A stretch of 64,000 nucleotides of DNA from Marinilactibacillus piezotolerans (GCF_900169305.1 NZ_FWDP01000004.1:1302001-1366000); one strand, 5' to 3'. Positions 43,869-52,547 are shown, counted from the first letter of the stretch. Numbers and translations: made by a program. The notes: generated by a model not told the origin, from the sequence alone.

Positions 43869-45155
43869 TTAATCAAACCGTTCTTCTATAAGCTTTTCTG
43901 CAGCATATTTTCCTGAGCGCACAGCACCTTCCATAAACTGTGGAAATTCCGGAGCGAGTTCTGTGCTCGCAAAAACCAGATTATCATGCGGCTCTTTTAA
44001 TACTTGCTTTGCTTCAAAATCTCCAGCAAAGTGGGTAACAGCACCATAACCGCCTCCGAAATAAAGGGATTCTACCCAAACCTTTTCCACTGAATCAGAA
44101 TACTTTCCTGCCTGATCCCCAAGAACTTCAGTCAGGCAGTCTACTGCAAACTGCTCTCTTGCTTCTGGTGAAGTTTCAGACAATTCTTTTGCTTTGTCTC
44201 CTCCAATAAACATGGTCAACCGGCTTTCGCCTGCAACTTTGGAGGAATCCATTACATTGACCCCTTCGTGCTCTGCAAACAATACACCAAAAAGTGTTTT
44301 CTCTTCTCCGCGAATTGAAAAGTGACGCCAGAACGCTTCTTTATAACTCAGCGTGATTTTGATCACAGCACCATCAATAAAGCTATTCAATGCTCTCTGA
44401 TATCGCTCCTGCAATGATTCGCTGAATCGAATCCGACGCGCTACGGTTGGCGGAACAGCCACAATCACTTTTTTAGCAATGTAAGACTGCTGATTGCCGA
44501 TTTTTATGACATAATTGTTTTTCTGTTTAAGAATGTCTGTTACTGGCGCTTGATAAATAATTCGCTCTGATGATTCTTCCGCTAAAAACTGGATCACATT
44601 ATCTAACGGACCTGATGCCTGAAACTTTACTTCGTCTTCTTCCAGTGTAATATTTCCGATCAGTCTTTTCAGTGCTTTGGGATTGATATACTCGCTGTTG
44701 ACTGTAAATTCCGCCGCTACGAAACTCTTGATTGCTTTTGCTTCTTCTTCATCCTCCACTACTTCTTTCAAGACTGCTGATAATGGATTTTTCTTTTTAA
44801 AAGCCAGATCTCCCAGCAGCTCTGCATGATGGTCAAAACCAATATGGCCGACTTCTGTTTTTCTTTCATTGATAATGATCGCATCGTCCAGCAGATAGGT
44901 TCGCTCCAGTTCCATTCCAGCTTCTCTGATCAGACGAACCATTTCGACCATATCTTCATTCACAAACTGGGCTCCTAACTCCGTATATCGGCCACTGTCC
45001 GCTTCTACGTTGGACCTGACTTTCCCACCAGGTTGTTTTGTTGCTTCTATGACCTTGTATTGCAGTCCTTTATTTTTTAATTCTCTTGCAGCAGACAGCC
45101 CCGCTAATCCGGCGCCAATCACAATGACATCATACACTGGCTCTTCTGGCTTCAT
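43869..45155 (-). CDS. Flavin-containing amine oxidase family protein
   Basis: 428 residues. FAD-binding DVIVIGAGLAGLSAARELK at the N-terminus, then VIEATKQPGGKVRS, a GG-type motif in TELGAQFV, and the C-terminal FAD contact FMEGAVRSGKYAAEKLI preceded by FASTELAPE. Members oxidise amines, or act as carotenoid or protoporphyrinogen-type oxidases; the substrate here is unknown. AGGAGTG lies 8 nt before the ATG. Confidence 0.88.
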   Translation of the reverse strand: MKPEEPVYDVIVIGAGLAGLSAARELKNKGLQYKVIEATKQPGGKVRSNVEADSGRYTELGAQFVNEDMVEMVRLIREAGMELERTYLLDDAIIINERKTEVGHIGFDHHAELLGDLAFKKKNPLSAVLKEVVEDEEEAKAIKSFVAAEFTVNSEYINPKALKRLIGNITLEEDEVKFQASGPLDNVIQFLAEESSERIIYQAPVTDILKQKNNYVIKIGNQQSYIAKKVIVAVPPTVARRIRFSESLQERYQRALNSFIDGAVIKITLSYKEAFWRHFSIRGEEKTLFGVLFAEHEGVNVMDSSKVAGESRLTMFIGGDKAKELSETSPEAREQFAVDCLTEVLGDQAGKYSDSVEKVWVESLYFGGGYGAVTHFAGDFEAKQVLKEPHDNLVFASTELAPEFPQFMEGAVRSGKYAAEKLIEERFD

Positions 45156-45236
45156 TATTTCACTCCTGTATATATGAACGAATTCCCTTCAGTTTGAACT
45201 ATTTGATTATGATTGTGGTTGTGCTATACTGATTAC

Positions 45237-45354
45237 ATAAAAAGAGGACATGCTCTAACATGCCCCTTAGTGTAGACCGTTTAAGACGGCAGCAAAGTTT
45301 GACTATTAAAAAATAACCGTTAACTCGCCAAAGTTAAAAGACGGTTATTTTTTT
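45237..45354 (+). ncRNA. Putative antitoxin RNA of a type I toxin-antitoxin locus
   Basis: A promoter (-35 TTGATT 45203-45208, 16 nt, -10 TATACT 45225-45230) precedes a 118-nt stretch with no open frame. It holds two small hairpins (around GGACATG...CATGCC and CCGT-TTAAG-ACGG) and ends in a perfect 13-bp terminator (45308-45320 with 45341-45353). The toxin frame on the other strand ends in the same hairpin, so the two RNAs overlap at their 3' ends as in the Fst/par family. TTAAGACGG recurs in the toxin leader. Confidence 0.6.
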
Positions 45355-45454
45355 CTGTCATTAATCAGCTTGATCAGAGCAACTACAAGACCAATTAAGG
45401 AAATCAAAAGACCTCCGAAACAATCATAAGCTGCAATGCATCAGCTATGGACAA
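45345..45454 (-). pseudogene. Frameshifted holin-like toxin (type I TA toxin)
   Basis: From TTG 45454 (AAAGGAG 8 nt upstream) the frame reads MSIADALQLMI. One base is then missing (near 45418-45424), and the +2 frame continues FGGLLISLIGLVVALIKLIN-DRKK to the stop at 45345. The joined 35-36-residue peptide, a single membrane span with a basic tail, is typical of putative holin-like toxins of Lactobacillales. The span is 110 nt (3n+2), confirming a 1-nt deletion. The rest of 45455-45649 is an untranslated leader and promoter region. Confidence 0.75.
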
Positions 45455-45649
45455 AAAGGCTTCTCCTTTCTAAGATTTCAGCACTTATCTCCATAAGCAC
45501 CACCACCTTCCGGATAGCCACCGTCTTAACTTTCTACTATGATAGTATATCATGTTTTATGGTGCGCAAGTTATACTAAGTAACAACTGTTTTAGTAATC
45601 TAATAGAACGAAAACCGTATTCTAAAATACTCAACTAGGAGGTATTCCT

Positions 45650-46501
45650 TTGATTTTCGCAAAACTTAACCAGTTAAAGTCATTAACAGCAAGCGAGCAA
45701 ACCTTAGTAGACTATATCCTTAAAAATCCTAAATTTATTATACAGCATGATCCAACTATGATTTCAAAAGAAGCCTTTGTCTCTGTATCAACCATTTACC
45801 GCTTATTGAATAAACTAGATTTCAATGGATTAAATGATTTAAAAATACAATTAGCGCAAGACCTTGAGCACCAAGAAGAATTCCCTTCTCAAATAGATAT
45901 TAATTATCCAGTCATTGAAGAAGACAGTCATTATCAAGTCATGAGAAAGTTAAAGTCCGTATATACCGAAACACTAAATGATACACTTAATCTCAACTCT
46001 CCTGAATACTTAGCTCTTCTAGAATCCGCTTTAACCCGCGCGAAATTTATCGATGTTTATACGTCCTCTGCCAATATTTTTCTCGCTCAGAACTTTCAGT
46101 TTCAAATGCAGGAAATTGGGCAGCAAGTCTCTGTTCCTGTAGACGAGTATATCCAGCGATTAACTGCGGCAAATAGTACTTTCGAACACCTCGCTATTGT
46201 CATTTCTTTCGGCGGTCGAGGTGCGATGGTGCACGATATTTTGTCCATATTAAATGAAAATCAGACTCCTATTTTATTGATTGCGTCTGAGGAAGCCGTT
46301 GAGTTAGAAGGAAAAGTGAATTACCGACTTTTTCTTTCTTCTCTCGAAAACCATTATCACAAAATCTCTTCTTTTTCTACTCGGCTATCTTTACTTTATG
46401 TACTGGATACCTTATACACATTGCTATTCAACAAAGATTATCAGAAAAACAAAGACTTTAAATTGAAAAACTATCAAAAAATCAATCACTCCCTTAAATA
46501 A
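45650..46501 (+). CDS. MurR/RpiR-family transcriptional regulator
   Basis: 283 residues. The N-terminal helix-turn-helix (LTASEQTLVDYILKNPKFI, then ISKEAFVSVSTIYRLLNKL) is of the RpiR type; a SIS domain (about 120-250, IDVYTSSANIFLAQNFQFQM, VISFGGRGAMV) would bind a phosphosugar. Start is TTG with AGGAGG 7 nt upstream. No sugar genes lie next to it. Its stop overlaps a terminator stem. Confidence 0.85.
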   Translation: MIFAKLNQLKSLTASEQTLVDYILKNPKFIIQHDPTMISKEAFVSVSTIYRLLNKLDFNGLNDLKIQLAQDLEHQEEFPSQIDINYPVIEEDSHYQVMRKLKSVYTETLNDTLNLNSPEYLALLESALTRAKFIDVYTSSANIFLAQNFQFQMQEIGQQVSVPVDEYIQRLTAANSTFEHLAIVISFGGRGAMVHDILSILNENQTPILLIASEEAVELEGKVNYRLFLSSLENHYHKISSFSTRLSLLYVLDTLYTLLFNKDYQKNKDFKLKNYQKINHSLK

Positions 46502-46522
46502 CTAGGGTGTGATTGATTTTTA
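46480..46522. terminator. Terminator overlapping the RpiR stop codon
   Basis: 15-bp stem with one mismatch (46480-46494 with 46504-46518) followed by T4. Confidence 0.75.
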
Positions 46523-46536
46523 ATTACTAAAGGTGT

Positions 46537-47343
46537 TCAATGCTCTTGTAAAGAAATGAACTGTTCGATTGCTTTCAGCACACCTTGTTGATCATTTGAT
46601 TTTGTGACATAATTGGCAATGTCTTTGACTTCATCAAAAGCATTTTGCATTGCAAAGCTGTAGTCTCCAGAAGCCAATAGTTCCCGGTCGTTGTAGCCAT
46701 CTCCGAATACCATTGTTTCTGATCTTGCTGCTCCTAATATTTTTTGTAGTTCTGCGACCGTTGTTCCTTTGTGGACACCTTTATTGGCAATATCAATCCA
46801 TGCTGCTTCGGATGCAACAATAAAGGCATCCTCTTGAAACTGTACCAACTGTTTAACAGAATCATAACAGCGCAAAACGGGGTCATAGATTGTAATTTTT
46901 ACAAACGCTTCTTCTATGTGCTGAAATTCAGGTACTTTTTCGATTCTGGTATAAGATCCTCTAATCTTTTCCACAACTGCTTCAGGCGTCGTATCTTTTA
47001 TATATGCCGATGTTGGAGTACAAGCAATAATGGCATGGTCATCTGCTATCTCTTCCAGCTTTTTTATAATCCTTTTCCCTATATCGTTTGGCAAAAGGGA
47101 TTCATACACATACTCTCCAGCATGTTTAATACGGGTAGCACTATCTCCTAATATCCATAAATGGTCACTACCGGATTCTTCGAAAAGTTCCTCTACCCTC
47201 TCACATTGCTTTCCCGTACAAATGGCAAATGTAACTCCTTTTTCATCCATCAGCCTCTGAGCTTTTTGATAGCGTTCGTGGTCAAAACTGCCCTGACTAT
47301 TTAAAAAGGTTCCATCCAAATCTGTTATGACTAACTTGATCAT
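46537..47343 (-). CDS. Cof-type HAD-IIB phosphatase
   Basis: 268 residues. Motif I is DLDGTFLNS (8-16), motif II TFAICTGKQ, motif III the Lys in IANKGVHKGTTV, motif IV FGDGYNDRELL. It is about as long as, but not a close copy of, the HAD enzyme at 8356. Substrate unknown; converges on the RpiR gene. Confidence 0.87.
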   Translation of the reverse strand: MIKLVITDLDGTFLNSQGSFDHERYQKAQRLMDEKGVTFAICTGKQCERVEELFEESGSDHLWILGDSATRIKHAGEYVYESLLPNDIGKRIIKKLEEIADDHAIIACTPTSAYIKDTTPEAVVEKIRGSYTRIEKVPEFQHIEEAFVKITIYDPVLRCYDSVKQLVQFQEDAFIVASEAAWIDIANKGVHKGTTVAELQKILGAARSETMVFGDGYNDRELLASGDYSFAMQNAFDEVKDIANYVTKSNDQQGVLKAIEQFISLQEH

Positions 47344-47434
47344 TCACTGTAATCTCCTTTTCTATTCAATTGTAAGAACAGAAACTGTCCTCACTGCTTA
47401 TTATAAGACAGAATCGGGCTTAGATACGGATTCA

Positions 47435-47650
47435 TCAGTACATTGAAAAAATCTTCTTAAAAATTTCACCTTCTGCCTCAATCAACTGAGAATTTTTTCT
47501 CAAAATGCTAAATGGATTTATAGAGAAAGAAAAGCCAAGACGTAACAAAAAATTTCTCAGCAAATAGACGTCCTTAAAGTGATCGTTTCTACATACTGAG
47601 AGAATGATATTACTTAAATATTCGAATGTACTGATAGAACGGTTTAAATC
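47435..47650 (-). other. Start-less open frame of about 72 codons in a gene-poor stretch
   Basis: Within the 47344-47859 spacer the minus strand is open from the stop at 47650 to a TGA at 47435. It reads as protein-like sequence (DLNRSISTFEYLSNIILSVC ... LLRNFLLRLGFSF ... SQLIEAEGEIFKKIFSMY). It has no ATG/GTG; a TTG at 47563 would give 42 residues with a weak AAGGA upstream. Probably the tail of a decayed gene. The remaining 47344-47434 shows nothing. Confidence 0.3.
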
Positions 47651-47796
47651 TATCTAGCTGCCACATAACTAATCGGCAACGAGTCTAAAATCTTTAAATG
47701 ACAAACCTGCTGATCATCCATTTCGAACAGATATGAGACTTTTTCGTTTAATCGCTGTTTATCGCGCGAGCTGTGGTCTTCGATTTGAGTAAAATC
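47650..47796 (-). pseudogene. Truncated copy of the 128-residue gene at 48953-49339
   Basis: 48 codons ending SYVAAR at 47650: DFTQIEDHSSRDKQRLNEK, VSYLFEMDDQQVCHLK. The intact gene has DFIKMGAFSSRDTHRLNEQ and VSHLFEMDDQQVRHLK. Identity is lost upstream, close to the stop of the AAA ATPase. No start codon or ribosome site. It is a decayed partial duplicate in the same orientation on the other side of the ATPase gene. Confidence 0.75.
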
Positions 47797-47859
47797 ATAG
47801 TTTGTACTTCTCGTATCATTGCAATCTTTTTATTATTTTTGTATAGAGACTGAATTGAT

Positions 47860-48723
47860 TTATTCCTCTAAAAATGCCTCTCGATGCTGCTCAAAAAACT
47901 TTTGATACGTCTGAACGTTTTTTAACGCTGTCCATTTTTTGACCTCAACGGGATCAGTGTCCAGGTCATAAATCTTAGCGTGCGGTATAGACAACAGGAA
48001 CGGTGAATGGGTCGAAATAATAAATTGACAGTTGAAGAAACGAGCGGATTCTTCGATATACTGTTTTAACTCCAGCTGTTTCTCTGGAGACAGGCTGTTT
48101 TCCGGTTCATCCAGCAGATAAAGCCCTCCTTCTTCAAGCTTTTCTATGAAGTAGTAAAAGGCACTTTCGCCATTGGACTGCTCTCGAATGTTTTTGATGA
48201 GACGGTCTCTTACATATCTAGATTGTGTTTTTCTTCGTGCCTCATTGATTTTTTTAAGCTGTTCATAATCCTCCAGCGACTTCAGCTGAAATTGTGCATA
48301 CTTCGTATTGAGATAATCTTCAAACATCTCCTCACGCTTATCGTCGATCTCTTCATTGATTGAACGCAGCGTCAAAATATAATCAAAGACATCATCGCTA
48401 GTGATGATCCGCTTGTATTCCGGCTGCTCAAAAGCAAAATCAACTGTACAAAGTTTTAGATATTCAGGAAAAAAAGATGACTTATTGTATAAAGCATCTC
48501 GTTCTGCCGCTATTTTTTCGCCTATGACATTTAAAGCCGTCGTCTTCCCAGATCCGTTTCCGCCATATAAGATTGTAATCGGCTCAAAGTCCAGACGCTC
48601 AAGGCGTCGTTTAGATAACACCTGAAACGGGTAAAACGTTGTATATACTTTTCGCTTTACCTTGCAGATAAAATACTCGGACTCTGCATCATTATCCGGA
48701 AATGTAATCGAGTTGATGTACAA
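47860..48723 (-). CDS. AAA-family ATPase (ABC/SMC-like, AAA_21 type)
   Basis: 287 residues. P-loop GGNGSGKT at 54-61, signature-like QSNGES at 183-188, Walker B LYLLDEPENS at 201-210 and STHSPFLL at 237-244, with a helical insert (about 115-180) between. Stand-alone ATPases of this kind occur as housekeeping proteins and as parts of defence modules (e.g. with nucleases). Here no nuclease lies beside it; it is flanked by an unknown gene and a broken copy of that gene. Confidence 0.82.
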   Translation of the reverse strand: MYINSITFPDNDAESEYFICKVKRKVYTTFYPFQVLSKRRLERLDFEPITILYGGNGSGKTTALNVIGEKIAAERDALYNKSSFFPEYLKLCTVDFAFEQPEYKRIITSDDVFDYILTLRSINEEIDDKREEMFEDYLNTKYAQFQLKSLEDYEQLKKINEARRKTQSRYVRDRLIKNIREQSNGESAFYYFIEKLEEGGLYLLDEPENSLSPEKQLELKQYIEESARFFNCQFIISTHSPFLLSIPHAKIYDLDTDPVEVKKWTALKNVQTYQKFFEQHREAFLEE

Positions 48724-48952
48724 GGGTATGCTCCTTTCAAGTAAATATTGTGATAACTATGTATGGTGATCACTTTTGCTGGTGATCTTTTTAAGTCGTT
48801 ACTTCAGTTTATCATAACGTCTGTTTCAGATACTAAAAATCAGCGCTATTCTTAGTAAAATTACACAAAAATCTCCCGACAAATATACCCGGCCTGCTGC
48901 CAACCTGATACATTCATCGAGAGAACTATACTGTATTGAACAATCAAAAACA

Positions 48953-49339
48953 TTAACCAGCTGCCACATAGTTGATAGGCGACCAGTCAGCTGTTTTCAG
49001 ATGACGAACTTGCTGATCATCCATTTCAAACAGATGTGAGACTTGCTCATTTAATCGGTGTGTGTCTCGCGAGCTGAAGGCGCCCATTTTAATAAAATCA
49101 AAGATAGACTCATGAAAAGCTCTCCTTCTCATATAGTCGGCATCCTTGATTAGAAAATAATCTGCGAGCACTACATCAGAGTAAATCATTTCAAGTCGAT
49201 TCTCATCATTTAACACTTTCAATTCATACGTTACTTCCTGCAACTCATCATTTTTTTGTACTTGATGATATAATGCTTTCATCGTCTGTTTACCCGGGGA
49301 GTGTTCCTCTGTCAGTAATGTAATTACTTTTTCAGACAT
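48953..49339 (-). CDS. Protein of unknown function (MerR-type promoter upstream)
   Basis: 128 residues, acidic, soluble. SEKVITLLTEEHSPGKQTMK, ELKVLNDENRLEMIYSDVVL, ADYFLIKDADYMRRR and LFEMDDQQVRHLKTADWSP are notable; no domain recognised. GGAGGG lies 7 nt before the ATG. A promoter with the 19-nt spacer of MerR-activated genes lies 63-93 nt upstream, so it may respond to a metal or reactive electrophile. A truncated copy lies beyond the downstream ATPase gene. Confidence 0.72.
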   Translation of the reverse strand: MSEKVITLLTEEHSPGKQTMKALYHQVQKNDELQEVTYELKVLNDENRLEMIYSDVVLADYFLIKDADYMRRRAFHESIFDFIKMGAFSSRDTHRLNEQVSHLFEMDDQQVRHLKTADWSPINYVAAG

Positions 49340-49401
49340 CTAAGTCCCTCCATATTCACCTTTTTTTGAAAATCATTTCTCCGTTTTCATTAACAACTAA
49401 G

Positions 49402-49432
49402 AGTGTACACCCTAGACCCGGGTAGAAGTCAA
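49402..49432 (-). promoter_or_regulatory. MerR-type promoter (19-nt spacer)
   Basis: Minus strand: -35 TTGACT (49432-49427), exactly 19 nt, -10 TACACT (49407-49402). The spacer holds a near-palindrome centred on ACCCGGGT with CTA/TAG flanks. Overlong spacers with a dyad between -35 and -10 are characteristic of MerR-family activation. Confidence 0.6.
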
Positions 49433-49555
49433 GTTTGTATGCTCAGCTTTAGATAATCTTTAGATTGTGAGCGGATTCATTGTAAACTCAGCTTTTTTTG
49501 CTTTCTTTTGTCCTCTAATCACTTATAATCAAAAAGAGACGAAAGGAGTACGATG

Positions 49556-50056
49556 ATGATTGAGATCAAAGAACTAACGGAAATCCAAACGAATCAAGAC
49601 GAGTTAGCTCGCCTTTTCCAGGAAGTTGTTGCAGATGGTGCTTCGATGAACTTTCTGCATCCCATGCAATATGAAACGGCTATCCATTACTGGAGCAATG
49701 TACTAACAGAAAATGTTCGACTATTCATTGCTATATTGGATGATAAAATTGTAGGCACGGTCCAGCTGCATCTGAGCGACAAAGAAAACGGCCAGCACCG
49801 AGCAGAAATTGCTAAACTCATGACCCATCCAAACGCTCGCAGAAAAGGAGTCGCCAAAACGTTACTGCACTATGTATTGCAGATCGCAGAACAAGAAGGA
49901 AGGACCCTGCTGCTGCTCGATACAGAAAAAGACAGTTTGGCAAATGGTCTATACCAATCGGCAGGATTCGTTCTATATGGAGAAATTCCGGCCTATTCAC
50001 AAGACCCTTTCGGTGTTTATAAAGACGGGAATTGCTATTATAAGTTGCTGAAGTGA
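49556..50056 (+). CDS. GNAT-family N-acetyltransferase
   Basis: 166 residues. The acetyl-CoA loop is AEIAKLMTHPNARRKGVAKTLL (R/Q-x-x-G-x-A pattern) and the end LANGLYQSAGFVLYG is typical. Of two adjacent ATGs the second (49556) is preferred, 7 nt after AAGGAG. Substrate unknown. Single-gene unit ended by the hairpin at 50070. Confidence 0.85.
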   Translation: MIEIKELTEIQTNQDELARLFQEVVADGASMNFLHPMQYETAIHYWSNVLTENVRLFIAILDDKIVGTVQLHLSDKENGQHRAEIAKLMTHPNARRKGVAKTLLHYVLQIAEQEGRTLLLLDTEKDSLANGLYQSAGFVLYGEIPAYSQDPFGVYKDGNCYYKLLK

Positions 50057-50069
50057 ATGCACTAAAAAA

Positions 50070-50104
50070 CAAAGATAGCAGTCCGAAATGAACTGTTATC
50101 TTTG
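50070..50104. terminator. Bidirectional terminator
   Basis: 13-bp stem with one mismatch on plus, G-U on minus (50070-50082 with 50092-50104); six U residues on the minus strand, T-rich on plus. Confidence 0.8.
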
Positions 50105-50119
50105 CTTTAAAAATGTTTG

Positions 50120-50791
50120 CTATTGATTCTTCTCAATCATTTCTTCCACCAAGCTTACTAAATGATGATGGGAAAAATCTGGTTGTGAATAATAGGGATT
50201 GTACTGATCTTTTTTGCGGTCAATGTAAGCTGTCGTCAGCCCTGCTCTCTTAGCCCCGAACAAGTCCCAATCGTGAGTGGCGACCATGACCGTTTCCTCT
50301 GCCGTAGCGTTTTCTTCTTTCAATACATACTGATAGATATCTTTGAACGGTTTATATTTCTGTACGGCATCCACCGAGTAATACGAATCAAACAATTCGA
50401 TGAGCCTGGCGTTTGTCAGCTGCTCTTTAACCATTTCATTAGAGGAATTTGTTACAGCAATGACTTTGATATCCTGTTCTTTCAGCAATCTTAATGCTTC
50501 CGGTACGTCATCATATGCCGGAAGTTTTTTAAATGACCCTAATATATCTGTCTTGATTTCCTCTGTCAGTTCTTTTCCTTTCTCTAGAAACAAACTTTCT
50601 AAAGCTGCTTCTGATAGTTTTCCGAAATCGACATACTCGTCCATTGCGCCCATGACCGCAGAATAGTGTAATACCTTGGCAAACCAATACTTGGGAACAG
50701 TCGGGTCCGCAAAATGTTTTTCAAAATTTTCTTTCAATAAGCTTAGATTCAGCAGCGTTTCATTCATATCAAATAAGACGGTTTTGATCAT
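50120..50791 (-). CDS. HAD-superfamily hydrolase, haloacid dehalogenase type II-like
   Basis: 223 residues. Motif I is LFDMNETLLNL: the second Asp is Asn, as in type II 2-haloacid dehalogenases. Motif II is VIAVTNSS, motif III the Lys in VQKYKPFKDIY, motif IV MVATHDWDLFGAKRAG. Members hydrolyse 2-haloacids or unknown substrates. GGAAAGGGATG-like sequence precedes the ATG. Monocistronic. Confidence 0.85.
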   Translation of the reverse strand: MIKTVLFDMNETLLNLSLLKENFEKHFADPTVPKYWFAKVLHYSAVMGAMDEYVDFGKLSEAALESLFLEKGKELTEEIKTDILGSFKKLPAYDDVPEALRLLKEQDIKVIAVTNSSNEMVKEQLTNARLIELFDSYYSVDAVQKYKPFKDIYQYVLKEENATAEETVMVATHDWDLFGAKRAGLTTAYIDRKKDQYNPYYSQPDFSHHHLVSLVEEMIEKNQ

Positions 50792-50843
50792 TTATTTTTT
50801 CATCCCTTTCCAGTAAACTCTTGCTTGTCCGAATTCTAACATG

Positions 50844-50879
50844 AAAAGGTATCTTTCCTGAAACAGAAAGATACCTTTT
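50844..50879. terminator. Terminator hairpin (duplicated in window)
   Basis: Perfect 14-bp stem (50844-50857 with 50866-50879), at the end of the hydroquinone reductase gene. Nearly the same hairpin occurs at 56362-56398. Confidence 0.85.
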
Positions 50880-50889
50880 CACGATCTAT

Positions 50890-51849
50890 TTAATCATCTA
50901 AACTAAAATCCAGCTCCGGCCCTTTTGGTACGATACCGTTTGGATTGATCTGTTTATGGCTGCGATAGTAGTGCTGCTTAATGTGATGGAAATCGACTGT
51001 TTTTTTGACGCCTGGTTCGTTATACAGTTCCCGCGTATAACGCCATAGATTTTTGTAATCCACGAGACGACGGATATTACATTTAAAATGACCATAATAA
51101 GCACTGTCAAAACGAATCAAGGTCGTGAATAAACGCCAGTCAGCTTCTGTGATCTGGTCACCAACTAAAAAGCGGCTGTTTTCTAAGCGTGCTTCTATCT
51201 TATCCAGCGCCTCAAATAAAGTCGTGACTTCTCTTTCATAAACGTCCTGACTTGTCGCAAATCCAGTCTTGTAGACTCCGTTATTGATTGTCCCGTATAC
51301 AATATCATTGATCTCGTCAATTTCATCCAGTAAGTCTTCCGGCAGATAGTCTTTGTTATTTGCCCCGACTTCATCAAAGGCAGAATTAAGCATTCGCATG
51401 ATATCTGAGGATTCATTATTGACAATGGTATCCTGCTTTAAGTCATACAACGTCGGTACCGTCACACGTCCGCTGTAATTCGGATCGACTTTCGTGTAGA
51501 TTTCATGCAGATAGTTCGCATCCATGACCGGATCTGGAATAACTCCTTCTCCCGGTTCAAATGTCCACCCGTTTTCCAGCATCAACGGATTTACAACAGA
51601 GATTGAAATCATATCCTCCAGTCCTTTAAGGCTGCGCATAATCAGCGCACGACTCGCCCAAGGACAAGCTAGAGAGACATAAAGATGATAGCGGTTCGGC
51701 TCAGCCTTGAACCCGCCTTCTCCTGTCGGCCCAGCACTGCCGTCTTGTGTGATCCAATTTCTAAATTGCGACTCCTGACGAATAAATTCGCCCTCATCAT
51801 TGTTATAATCCCATTTGTCATGCCATTTTCCTTTTACTAGTAATCCCAT
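50890..51849 (-). CDS. Glutathionyl-hydroquinone reductase (glutathione S-transferase family, YqjG/ECM4 type)
   Basis: 319 residues. N-terminal thioredoxin-like domain with catalytic Cys in YVSLACPWASRALI (C-P-W-A), preceded by the family segment FRNWITQDG; cis-Pro in RVTVPTLYD; C-terminal helical domain with ITEADWRLFTTLIRFD. These enzymes reduce glutathionyl-hydroquinones using glutathione. Few Firmicutes make glutathione, so the natural thiol may be imported or different. AAAGGAG precedes the ATG. Confidence 0.9.
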   Translation of the reverse strand: MGLLVKGKWHDKWDYNNDEGEFIRQESQFRNWITQDGSAGPTGEGGFKAEPNRYHLYVSLACPWASRALIMRSLKGLEDMISISVVNPLMLENGWTFEPGEGVIPDPVMDANYLHEIYTKVDPNYSGRVTVPTLYDLKQDTIVNNESSDIMRMLNSAFDEVGANNKDYLPEDLLDEIDEINDIVYGTINNGVYKTGFATSQDVYEREVTTLFEALDKIEARLENSRFLVGDQITEADWRLFTTLIRFDSAYYGHFKCNIRRLVDYKNLWRYTRELYNEPGVKKTVDFHHIKQHYYRSHKQINPNGIVPKGPELDFSLDD

Positions 51850-51974
51850 GGTTGGCTCCTTTCAAGATGACTTACACTTTCTGTTTTAACGTTTTTGACG
51901 TTTCTCTTTTAAGTATAAATCTCGAAATTGAAATAAACAACCAACTAGATTCATTTACCCTAATCGTAGTAACC

Positions 51975-52547
51975 TCACTGAATTTTATTTAAAAAGTAAT
52001 TCAAGACAGCGTAATCTTCTGTTAATTCCGGATGATGAGCCGTCACTAGAACATTCCCCTGCTCTGCGGCAACGATTTTCTGATCAATAGAAGCGAGCAC
52101 TTTAACGCCAGATCCGACCGACTGAATATAAGGCGCACGGATAAATACAGCTTCGACTTCCTGAGCAATCCCCTCAAACTGAAGGGCAGTCTCAAAGCTG
52201 GCTGCTTGTCTTCCAAAACCGTTTCGTTCGACTTCCATATCAATAAATCCTAGACGCAAATCTTCAGTATCGCGGCTTTCGTCTGTACTGCAGAGTATGA
52301 GACCTGCGCAGGTTCCGAAAATGGCTTTTCCTTCTTTATGAAAAGTGCGCAGGCGGCTTTCCAGTCCTTGTTCACGGATCAATCGGCCGATTGCCGTTGA
52401 TTCTCCGCCGGGAATGATCAAGCCATCTAATCCATCGAAGTCTTCAGATTTCTTAACAGATACTGCCTGCACCCCCAAACTGCTTAAAGCAAAGAGATGT
52501 TCTGTAACAGCTCCCTGCAGATCTAAGACACCGACTGTTTTTATCAT
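51975..52547 (-). CDS. pdxT: Pyridoxal 5'-phosphate synthase glutaminase subunit
   Basis: Class-I-type glutaminase supplying ammonia to PdxS, 190 residues. VGVLDLQGAVTEH starts the fold, GGESTAIGRL forms the oxyanion region, the nucleophile Cys lies in FGTCAGLIL, and the His/Glu pair in TAHHPELTED. ATG 52547 is chosen (AGAGGA 8 nt upstream, 2 nt after the pdxS stop); the ATG at 52556 lies inside pdxS. Co-translated with pdxS. Confidence 0.95.
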   Translation of the reverse strand: MIKTVGVLDLQGAVTEHLFALSSLGVQAVSVKKSEDFDGLDGLIIPGGESTAIGRLIREQGLESRLRTFHKEGKAIFGTCAGLILCSTDESRDTEDLRLGFIDMEVERNGFGRQAASFETALQFEGIAQEVEAVFIRAPYIQSVGSGVKVLASIDQKIVAAEQGNVLVTAHHPELTEDYAVLNYFLNKIQ

